From contig DPJB01000005.1 of NCBI GenBank assembly GCA_003543245.1, positions 4,006-36,475 on the forward strand: a DNA stretch of 32,470 nucleotides, given 5' to 3'. Source of the DNA: Moraxellaceae bacterium (GTDB lineage Bacteria > Pseudomonadota > Gammaproteobacteria > Pseudomonadales > Moraxellaceae). Both the position numbers and the translations under genes were made by a program. Numbering within the stretch: the stretch's first letter is position 1; every line of letters starts with the position of its first letter. This document shows, in pieces, positions 7,992 through 15,288 of the stretch. The notes beneath the pieces were generated by a model that made no database searches, had not been told where the DNA came from, and worked only from the letters and a program-made list of their open reading frames with translations.

Positions 7992-8531
7992 TCAGCTGCG
8001 AGACGGGAATATGCCGGATAGTGCGATGCAGAAATTGATCGTGCTATAGGGCTGCATGTTCGGATGGGGCTGGTTGCCGCCTGACGGGGCGACCGTCGCC
8101 GGATTCATGGCAACCAGTGTGCCGGGGCCAGCTGCATACAGGTTCTGTGTGGCAGTGGTGTTGGTGGCGTAGACACGGTTGGACGGAATGCGGTTGTCGC
8201 CCTGGCTGGTCGATGCATTTACGGCATGGGTATGGGGTGGCAGGTTGCTTGAAAGCAGTGTGACGTTTTCGGCGCCTGCCGCCTGACCTATTTGTACACC
8301 CGGTGGTTGCCAGGCTGGATCGACAGACGCGGCGTATCCGACGGGAGTGCGTCCACGCAAGTCAGGCAATGCGAAATTCGTTGTGCCATTGCCGCCGTAT
8401 TGTGTGCCCAGCAGAGAGAACAGTGCCTGGTTTTGTGCGATTGGAAGTAATTGTCCATTGCACGCTGCAAAATATTTTGGAGCGAAGCTGAAGCCGGTCA
8501 TCATGATCTGACCGATAAAGAACTCACTCAT
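7992..8531 (-). CDS. Tail Collar domain protein 3 (microcystin-dependent-protein-like)
   Basis: First gene of the tail-collar run, 179 aa. Motifs are FIGQIMMTGFSFAPKYFAACNG, LLGTQYGGNGTTNFALPDLRGRTPVG, an HxH pair (His100, His102, four residues later than in the other two because of a small insertion) and the C-terminus HPNMQPYSTINFCIALSG. ATG 8529-8531 has AAGGGA eight bases upstream, and the N-terminus MSEFFIGQI aligns with the paralogues; upstream in-frame starts add a non-family extension. Its promoter must lie in the 263-base region shared with the divergent autotransporter gene, so the two units may be co-regulated. Function unknown; probably a trimeric fibre-like protein by analogy with phage collar proteins. 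Confidence 0.88.
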   Translation of the reverse strand: MSEFFIGQIMMTGFSFAPKYFAACNGQLLPIAQNQALFSLLGTQYGGNGTTNFALPDLRGRTPVGYAASVDPAWQPPGVQIGQAAGAENVTLLSSNLPPHTHAVNASTSQGDNRIPSNRVYATNTTATQNLYAAGPGTLVAMNPATVAPSGGNQPHPNMQPYSTINFCIALSGIFPSRS

Positions 8532-8794
8532 TGAATCCATCCCTTGGTTGATTGAGTTTGAACTCCTGATGCAGGGAGTACGCACATACTCTGAATCATG
8601 GATGAGGTAACTTGCAACCTGCTCGTAGTGTGGGGAAGGTTGCTCTTCCCATAAAGACGCGTTCCTGCTTCAATTGCCCTGATTGTAATTTCACGAGTGT
8701 CCGTGTCGTAGTGACAATGACACTTGCTCATTCAGGGACGAAGAGCAGCCCGCCCGGCTCCGGGCGAGCCCTGCCATGTCCAGGGAGCTGGTTC
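8532..8794. promoter_or_regulatory. Divergent regulatory region between tail-collar operon and autotransporter
   Basis: No gene is seen in these 263 bases. It must hold promoters for both directions. Features visible by eye are an imperfect dyad GAGTA-CGCACA-TACTC (8576-8591) near the tail-collar side, a TGTAAT that could act as a plus-strand -10 (8684-8689), a strong GC hairpin (8751-8766) and the AGGGAG ribosome-binding site at 8782-8787 for the autotransporter. No confident -35/-10 pair was found in either direction, so control by an activator or alternative sigma factor is possible. Confidence 0.35.
8751..8766 (+). promoter_or_regulatory. GC-rich perfect hairpin in the autotransporter leader
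   Basis: CGCCCGG-CT-CCGGGCG is a perfect seven-base-pair dyad with a two-base centre (a six-pair stem and four-base loop in RNA). It ends 28 bases before the autotransporter ATG and 15 bases before its Shine-Dalgarno. It lacks a T-run, so it is not a standard terminator. It could affect translation or mRNA stability, or be a protein-binding dyad. Confidence 0.4.
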
Positions 8795-11700
8795 ATGCAT
8801 CGGTTATTGCGCGTTTTCTTCACGGGTTGTCGTTATTGCACATGGCATCAGGCCTTTTTGAAAGTGTTGGTGCTTTGTTTTGGTGCGATGTCGTCTTTTC
8901 AGGTGGCGGCGGCGCCATCCGCTTTTTGCCCGACGCTGAGTGCCACTGTCGCTAGCGGCGCGTCTGTTGCCGTCAACGTCAGCTCCTGTGACGGTCCATT
9001 TGATGGCGGGATGAGCGGCCCCATCGCCCCCCTTGCGCAGCATGGTACCGTCACCATTGGAGCCAACAGTGGTGGGACGCAGTTTGTTACCTATGCGCAC
9101 AGCGGCAATGCGGCCACCAGTGATGTCTTTTATCTGGAAGACAATGACCTGGGGGTGGTGACGGTCAACATCACGATCTCAGCGCCGTCGTCCCCTGTCA
9201 CGGTTGCTCCTGCATCGTTGCCGACGCTCACGGCCGGTGTGGCCTTCTCCCAGACACTGACCTCCGCTGGCGGGGTTGCGCCGTATACCTACAGCCTGCA
9301 GAGCGGCACGCTCCCGGTGGGCCTGAGCATGTCCTCTGGCGGCGTGCTCAGCGGCACACCCACACAGCGTGGAAACTACAGCTTCAGCGTGCGCTCGACC
9401 GACAACACCGCCCAGTTCACTGACAAGGGCTATACCGGCACGGTCCAGAATCCTTCGCTGGCTCTGGTGTCGGCCAGCGCCACCGCGATCCAGGGCGCCG
9501 CCTTCTCGCAGGCGCTCGCCACCACCGGTGGCGTCGCCCCGCATACCTATCTGCTTGAAACCGGCTCCTTCCCTGCGGGCATCTCCATTTCTTCGGCCGG
9601 TGTGGTCAGCGGCACCACCGCCGCCGCACCGGGCAATTACCCGGTCACCCTGCGTGTTACCGATGCCAGCACGGGCCCCGGGAGCTACTTCGAGCTGGAG
9701 TCCTTCACGCTGACCGTCAGTCCGCCGCCGTCGGTTTCCATCGCGGTCGCACCGGCCAGTGTCAGTGAAGACGGCGCGACCAATTTCACCTATACGGTTA
9801 CCCGCAGCCTCAACATTTCCTCGCCGACGACGGTCAACATCACTACCGGCGGTACCGCAACCTCCGGTACCGATTACACCGGCGGCGTCGCCACCATTGT
9901 CATTCCGGCCGGCGCAACCACCGCGACGATCACTATCGATCCGACGGTCGACGGCACGGTCGAAGCCGACGAGACTGTCATCCTCACCGTCGCTGCCGGC
10001 ACCGGTTATACCGTCGGCGCTCCGGCCAGCGCTACCGGCACCATCCTGAACGACGACGTGCCGAGTGCGACAATCACCGTCTCGCCGGGTGCGGTCGCCG
10101 AAGATGGCGCCCCGAACCTGGTCTACACGGTCAGCCTGAACCAGGCGTCTTTCTCAGCGCTCTCGATCAGCTACACCATCGGCGGTACCGCGACCAACGG
10201 CACCGACTACGCGACGATCGCTTCGCCGCTGGTCATCCCGGCTGGCAGCACCACCGGCACCATCACCGTCAATCCGACCGCCGATGCGACCATCGAGTCC
10301 GATGAGACTGCAATCCTCACGCTCGCCGCCGGCGTTGGCTACACCGTCGGCGTGCCCAACAGCGCCACCGGCACCATCCTCAATGATGATTTGCCGAATC
10401 TGACGATCAATGACGTCACCGCCAACGAAGGCAATGCCGGCGTTACCAACTTCACCTTCACCGTCAGCCTCAGTGCTCCGGCTGGTCCGGGCGGCGTCAC
10501 CTTCGATATTGCCAGCGCCAATGGCAGTGCCACGGCGGGTGTTGATTATGTCGCCAACAGCCTGACCGGTCAGACCATTCCTGCTGGCAGCAGCACCTAC
10601 ACCTTCACGGTGCAAGTCAACGGCGATACGCTGAACGAGCCAAGTGAAACTTTCTTCATCAACGTCACCAATGTGGTCAATGCGATCGTGGTTGATGGTC
10701 AGGGTGTCGGCACCATCGTCAATGACGATCCGCTGCCTAGTCTGTCGATCAACGACGTGACCTTGGTGGAAGGCAACAGCGGCACCACCAATGCAGTGTT
10801 CACGGTGACCCTGAGCGCGGCAAGCGGCCAGACGGTGAGCGTGAACTATGCCACGGCCGATGGCACCGCCACCCAACCGGCTGATTACACCAACACCAGC
10901 GGCACACTGACGTTCACGCCGGGTCAGACCACCCGGACGATCACCGTGGCAATGGCCGGCGAGACCGTGCCGGAGGCGAACGAGACTTACTTCGTGAACC
11001 TCAGCGGCGCGGTAAACGCCACCATCGCCGACAACCAGGGTCTGGGTACCATCACCAATGATGACGTGCCGGTGACGGTCAGCCCCGGCACTGTGCCCAA
11101 CGGCACCGTCGCGGCTGCGTATAGTCAGACCGTTACTGCCAGCGGCGGTGTTGCGCCGTACAGCTTCGCGGTCAGCGCGGGTGCGTTGCCTGCAGGTCTG
11201 ACCCTGTCGTCGGGCGGCGTACTCAGCGGCACGCCGACGGCCGGTGGCACGTTCAACTTCACCATCACCTCCACCGACAGCAGTCCGTTCCCGGGCCCTT
11301 TCGCCGGCAACCAGGCGTATACGCTCACCATGGCGCCCCCGACGATTTCGCTGCCGGTGACTGCGCTGGCGGGTGGCACACTCAGCGCAGGCTATTCCGC
11401 GTCGATTACGCCAGCCTCGGGCGGTACTGCACCATATTCCTATGCGGTCACCGCCGGTGCATTGCCGACCGGCCTCACGCTGAACGCCGCAACCGGTGCG
11501 ATTACCGGCACCCCGAGCGCGCTGGGTACTTTCAACTTCAGCATCACCTCTACCGACAGCAGCATCGGCACTGGCCCTTATACTGCCACGCAGTCGTATT
11601 CGATCATCGTCATCGACGTGACGCCAGTTGCCGGCAGTTCGTCGCTGACAGTCGCGTATGACGCCGCTGCGACCAATGTGACGCTGAGCCTGAGCGGTGG

Positions 11701-14700
11701 TGCGCCGACCTCGCTGGCGATCGGTACTGCGCCGCTGCACGGAAGCACGCTTGTCAGTGGCACCACCATCACCTATCAGCCGGTCACCGGTTATGCCGGT
11801 TCGGACAGCTTCACTTACACCGCGACCAACAGTGGTGGTACGTCTGCTCCGGCAACGGTTACGGTAACGGTGCAGGATCCGGTGATCAGCATCACGCCGA
11901 GCGGCGGGTTCAGTGCCTCGGTCGCTGCTTCGTACACCCAGACCTTTACCTTCAGTGGCGGTGCGCAGCCCTGGAGCGGCTTCCAGGTGACAAACCTGCC
12001 GGCCGGGCTATCGATCACCGGTACAACCGTGAATACCGTGACCATCTCCGGCACGCCAACACAGGCCGGGTCGTTCAACCTCAATGTCTCCGCTACCGAC
12101 AGCAGTTCCGGCAACGGTCCGTACTCGGTCGGTCAGGCGTTTGCGCTGACTGTGGCCGCACCGACGCTGACGCTGTCTCCTGCAGCAGGCACATTGAGCG
12201 CGCCATATGCCACACCGTTCTCCCAGACCTTCACGGCTGGTGGTGGCGTGGGTCCGTACACCTACGGATTGACCGGCACGCTGCCCACCGGGATGAGTTT
12301 CAGCGGCGCTACGCTGTCGGGTTCGCCAACGGCTCCAGGCAGCTATGGCGTAACGGTGACGGCGACTGATACCGGTACCTCTGGCACCGGCTCGCCGTTC
12401 TCGGTTGCGCAGAACTACACAATCAATGTTCCGGCGCCAATCATTATTGTAAATCCGGTGTCGCTGCCGGATCCGGTGGCGAGCACGGGCTATAGCCAGA
12501 CCATCACAGCAACCGGTGGTGCTGCGCCGTATACCTTTGCCGTGACATCCGGTGCGCTGCCGACAGGCATTACGCTGAGCAGTGGTGGTGGCCTCTCGGG
12601 GACCAGCAATGAAGTGGGCTCCTACAGCTTCACGGTGACCGCAACCGACAACTTCGGCCAGACCGGCAGCCGTGCCTACGCGGTGACCATTGCCGCGCCG
12701 ACCCTTACCATGACGCCGGCGCCAGGCACGCTCAATGCACCGTATGCCACGCCGTTCTCTCAGAGTCTGACTTCAGGTGGGGGCTCGGGCAGCTTCAGCT
12801 ATGCAGTGACTGGTAGCTTGCCGACTGGTTTGAGCTTCAGCGGTAATACGGTCTCGGGCACGCCGACGGTACCGGGCAGTTATCCGGTCACGGTCACGGC
12901 CACCGACACCGTGCTCACCGGGGCAGGTGCGCCGTTCAGCGTTGCGCAGAACTACACGATCAACGTTCCGTCACCAACTATCGTGGTCGATCAGGCCACC
13001 CTGCCGGGCACGACGGCTGGCGATGGCTACTCGCAGACACTGACAGCCAGTGGCGGCGCTGCACCGTACACCTTCGCAGTAACGACCGGCGCATTGCCTG
13101 CCGGCCTGTCGCTGGCCACGGGTGGTGCGCTGTCCGGCACGGCGACAGTGTCAGGAACATTCAACTTCACGGTGACCGCGACCGATGTCCATGGCCAGAG
13201 CGGCAACCGTGCCTACAGCCTCGTTGTAGCTGTGCCGACCATCAGCCTGACTCCGGCGTCACTGCCGTCGGCAACGGCAGGTGTTGCTTTTAGCCAGGTA
13301 CTGACGATCAGTGGCGGTATTGCACCGTATACGGTGGTCCAGACCGGCACGTTACCGGCCGGCCTTGCCTTCGATGCAGGCAGCCGTACCTTCAGTGGCA
13401 CGCCGACTCAGTCGGGTAGCTTCAACATCAGCGTGACAGTGACCGACAGCACAGGTGGTACACCGGCGACGGTGACCAACAATTACACGCTGACGGTAGC
13501 GGTGCCGACCTTGTCGATGACACCGGCATCCGTGCCGGACGCGGTAGCGGGTGTGGCCTATTCGCAATCCTTTGTGGCGAGTGGCGGCATTGCTCCCTAC
13601 TCCTACAGTGTGAGTGCAGGTGCGTTGCCGGCAGGATTGACCATGAATGCAGCAGGGCTGTTGTCCGGCACGCCGACCGTTGCAGGCAGCTTCAGCTTTA
13701 GCGTGACGGCCACCGACAGTACGTCCGGTACGGCCGGCGTGGTCACCAATGCCTACGCGTTGACATTGTCTGCACCCACGATTGCGATTTCCCCTGCCAC
13801 GGTTCCGGTCGCCATGCAGAACGTTCCCTACTCGGTGACGTTCTCCGCCAGTGGCGGTACGGCGCCCTATGGTTACGCTGTGACGGCCGGCGCGTTGCCG
13901 GCGGGTCTCACGCTGGCGGCGAATGGCAAGCTCACCGGTTCGCCGTCGGGTTCGGGTAGCAGCAGCTTCTCCGTGACGGCAACTGATGCGCTGGGCTTCA
14001 CCGGGGTGGTGAACTACAGCATGACGATCATTGAACGCCCGGATCCGACCAAGGACCAGGAAGTCCGTGGTCTGATCGATGCACAGTCGGAGTCGATGCG
14101 CCGCTTTGCCGGCACGCAGATTGTCAACTTCCAGCAGCGCATGGGTCGTCTGCATGGTGCTCGTGATGGCAGGGGGTTCAGTTCGTCCCTGAGCCTCTCC
14201 TACGAGCGCAATTGCCCGCTGGCCGAAGATAATGGTTCGAGCCCGGCGTGCAGTGTGCAAGTAGTGCAGCGTGTTGAAGGTGAACCTGAGTCTGGTCAGG
14301 CGGCTGCCACTAGCGACAGTCTCTCGCCGCTCGGTATATGGACGGCTGGATCTGTCCGTTTCGCCAAGCGTGGCACCCCTGATGAAAATGAAGACATGGA
14401 TTTCCGTTCGGATGGCGTGTCGATCGGAGCAGACTATCGTCTTAGCGATGATCTCGCGCTGGGCGGCGGTTTGGGTTATGGCGGTTCCGACACGGATATT
14501 GGCCAGAATGGCAGCCGCTCCACTGGTGATGCCTACACCGTGGCACTTTATGCCAGCTACAGTCCGGATGACCTGTTCTTTGTCGACGGCCTTGTGGGCT
14601 ACCAGTCGGTTTCCTTCGATCAGCGCCGTTACGTCACCACCAACGGAGGCTTTGTCAACGGTTCCCGCGATGGTGAACAGTGGATGGCCTCGGTCTCGGT

Positions 14701-15160
14701 CGGTACCGATATCCAGCGTCGTCAGCTGCAGTTCACGCCGTATCTGCGTCTTGATGTAGCCGAGGCAACGATGGAGGGCTATGCCGAAAGTGGTGATGCG
14801 GTATATGCGCTGCGTTATGGCGAAATGGATCTTGATACTTCTACCGCCAATGCAGGCCTCCGTTTCAGCGTCAGCCACAAGGCCGGCTGGGGTGTGTTCA
14901 TGCCGCAGCTGATGCTGGAGTACCAGCATGACATGAAGGATGACGGCAACCAGAGCATGCAGTATGCCGATGTCATGAACGGGCCCGTGTATACCCTTTC
15001 AGTCGCGAACTACGAGCAGGAGAGGTTTGTGACCGGGTTGGGTGCACTGTTCAGCGCTGAAGAGAGCCACCTGTCGTTCGGGGTCGATTACCGTGAAACC
15101 ATCCTCGGTGGTCGTGATCGTGACCGCTATCTGCAGCTGAGTCTGGAGAAGCAGTTCTGA
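8795..15160 (+). CDS. Giant autotransporter adhesin with He_PIG and Calx-beta repeats
   Basis: A 2121-aa surface protein. Residues 1-44 form a long signal peptide (basic start, core VLVLCFGAMSSFQ, probable cleavage near VAA-AP). A beta domain with a Cys pair follows (about 44-134), then two putative-Ig (He_PIG) repeats (about 135-309), four Calx-beta-type repeats ending in NDD (310-757) and ten more He_PIG repeats with one cadherin-like domain inserted near 945-1029 (block 758-1750). Next come a helical linker with a second Cys pair and a C-terminal autotransporter barrel (about 1845-2121) ending in Phe. He_PIG units carry GGxxPY, LPxGL and SGTPT motifs. ATG 8795 has AGGGAG seven bases upstream; longer frames lack this and would bury the signal peptide. 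Probable role: adhesion or cell-cell contact; ligand unknown. No protease or lipase motif is seen in the passenger. Confidence 0.9.
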   Translation: MHRLLRVFFTGCRYCTWHQAFLKVLVLCFGAMSSFQVAAAPSAFCPTLSATVASGASVAVNVSSCDGPFDGGMSGPIAPLAQHGTVTIGANSGGTQFVTYAHSGNAATSDVFYLEDNDLGVVTVNITISAPSSPVTVAPASLPTLTAGVAFSQTLTSAGGVAPYTYSLQSGTLPVGLSMSSGGVLSGTPTQRGNYSFSVRSTDNTAQFTDKGYTGTVQNPSLALVSASATAIQGAAFSQALATTGGVAPHTYLLETGSFPAGISISSAGVVSGTTAAAPGNYPVTLRVTDASTGPGSYFELESFTLTVSPPPSVSIAVAPASVSEDGATNFTYTVTRSLNISSPTTVNITTGGTATSGTDYTGGVATIVIPAGATTATITIDPTVDGTVEADETVILTVAAGTGYTVGAPASATGTILNDDVPSATITVSPGAVAEDGAPNLVYTVSLNQASFSALSISYTIGGTATNGTDYATIASPLVIPAGSTTGTITVNPTADATIESDETAILTLAAGVGYTVGVPNSATGTILNDDLPNLTINDVTANEGNAGVTNFTFTVSLSAPAGPGGVTFDIASANGSATAGVDYVANSLTGQTIPAGSSTYTFTVQVNGDTLNEPSETFFINVTNVVNAIVVDGQGVGTIVNDDPLPSLSINDVTLVEGNSGTTNAVFTVTLSAASGQTVSVNYATADGTATQPADYTNTSGTLTFTPGQTTRTITVAMAGETVPEANETYFVNLSGAVNATIADNQGLGTITNDDVPVTVSPGTVPNGTVAAAYSQTVTASGGVAPYSFAVSAGALPAGLTLSSGGVLSGTPTAGGTFNFTITSTDSSPFPGPFAGNQAYTLTMAPPTISLPVTALAGGTLSAGYSASITPASGGTAPYSYAVTAGALPTGLTLNAATGAITGTPSALGTFNFSITSTDSSIGTGPYTATQSYSIIVIDVTPVAGSSSLTVAYDAAATNVTLSLSGGAPTSLAIGTAPLHGSTLVSGTTITYQPVTGYAGSDSFTYTATNSGGTSAPATVTVTVQDPVISITPSGGFSASVAASYTQTFTFSGGAQPWSGFQVTNLPAGLSITGTTVNTVTISGTPTQAGSFNLNVSATDSSSGNGPYSVGQAFALTVAAPTLTLSPAAGTLSAPYATPFSQTFTAGGGVGPYTYGLTGTLPTGMSFSGATLSGSPTAPGSYGVTVTATDTGTSGTGSPFSVAQNYTINVPAPIIIVNPVSLPDPVASTGYSQTITATGGAAPYTFAVTSGALPTGITLSSGGGLSGTSNEVGSYSFTVTATDNFGQTGSRAYAVTIAAPTLTMTPAPGTLNAPYATPFSQSLTSGGGSGSFSYAVTGSLPTGLSFSGNTVSGTPTVPGSYPVTVTATDTVLTGAGAPFSVAQNYTINVPSPTIVVDQATLPGTTAGDGYSQTLTASGGAAPYTFAVTTGALPAGLSLATGGALSGTATVSGTFNFTVTATDVHGQSGNRAYSLVVAVPTISLTPASLPSATAGVAFSQVLTISGGIAPYTVVQTGTLPAGLAFDAGSRTFSGTPTQSGSFNISVTVTDSTGGTPATVTNNYTLTVAVPTLSMTPASVPDAVAGVAYSQSFVASGGIAPYSYSVSAGALPAGLTMNAAGLLSGTPTVAGSFSFSVTATDSTSGTAGVVTNAYALTLSAPTIAISPATVPVAMQNVPYSVTFSASGGTAPYGYAVTAGALPAGLTLAANGKLTGSPSGSGSSSFSVTATDALGFTGVVNYSMTIIERPDPTKDQEVRGLIDAQSESMRRFAGTQIVNFQQRMGRLHGARDGRGFSSSLSLSYERNCPLAEDNGSSPACSVQVVQRVEGEPESGQAAATSDSLSPLGIWTAGSVRFAKRGTPDENEDMDFRSDGVSIGADYRLSDDLALGGGLGYGGSDTDIGQNGSRSTGDAYTVALYASYSPDDLFFVDGLVGYQSVSFDQRRYVTTNGGFVNGSRDGEQWMASVSVGTDIQRRQLQFTPYLRLDVAEATMEGYAESGDAVYALRYGEMDLDTSTANAGLRFSVSHKAGWGVFMPQLMLEYQHDMKDDGNQSMQYADVMNGPVYTLSVANYEQERFVTGLGALFSAEESHLSFGVDYRETILGGRDRDRYLQLSLEKQF
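12164..13237 (+). repeat. Two tandem 537-bp units within the autotransporter
   Basis: Unit A (12164-12700) and unit B (12701-13237) are exactly equal in length, and each encodes the same ordered pair of He_PIG domains. Both contain APYATPFSQ, PFSVAQNYTINVP and GGAAPYTFAVT at matching positions, with no gaps needed. By eye well over half of the residues are identical. This indicates duplication of a two-domain block followed by divergence. Confidence 0.85.
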
Positions 15161-15247
15161 CCGGTCTTCAGGTGCAGGCAGTGGTCGTCTTGACAGGCCA
15201 CTACCTGCGCCGGCCCGATATCAGGCTTTCCGGCATGGTCCGGTAAT

Positions 15248-15275
15248 AAAAAGCCCGCCGATTGGCGGGCTTTTT
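15248..15275. terminator. Bidirectional intrinsic terminator between autotransporter and miaB
   Basis: AAAAA, GCCCGCC, loop GATT, GGCGGGC, TTTTT: a perfect seven-pair GC stem with A-run and T-run on opposite sides, so it can stop transcription from both strands. It lies 87 bases after the autotransporter stop and 13 bases after the miaB stop. It therefore isolates miaB from ybeZ, its usual operon partner. Confidence 0.92.
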
Positions 15276-15288
15276 CATGGGCGCTGTT

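Noticed and set aside
5911..8531. Remnant prophage suggested by tail-collar proteins
   Set aside because: No integrase, terminase, capsid, lysis or other tail genes and no attachment-site repeats are visible; collar proteins of this type are widespread in bacterial chromosomes outside phages.
8612..8794. Longer autotransporter start at TTG 8612 or ATG 8717
   Set aside because: Neither has a good ribosome site, and both put a polar segment before the signal peptide; ATG 8795 has AGGGAG at seven bases.
9180..14040. Tandem DNA repeats resembling a CRISPR or satellite array
   Set aside because: Periodicity is about 260-300 bases, imperfect, and keeps one reading frame encoding Ig-like domains.
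10154..14929. Very long open frames on the strand opposite the autotransporter (10154-11740 and 13352-14929)
   Set aside because: They mirror the repeated, GC-rich codons of the sense gene, give Arg/His/Gly-rich compositions with no domain, and lack ribosome sites; the sense frame has clear domains end to end.
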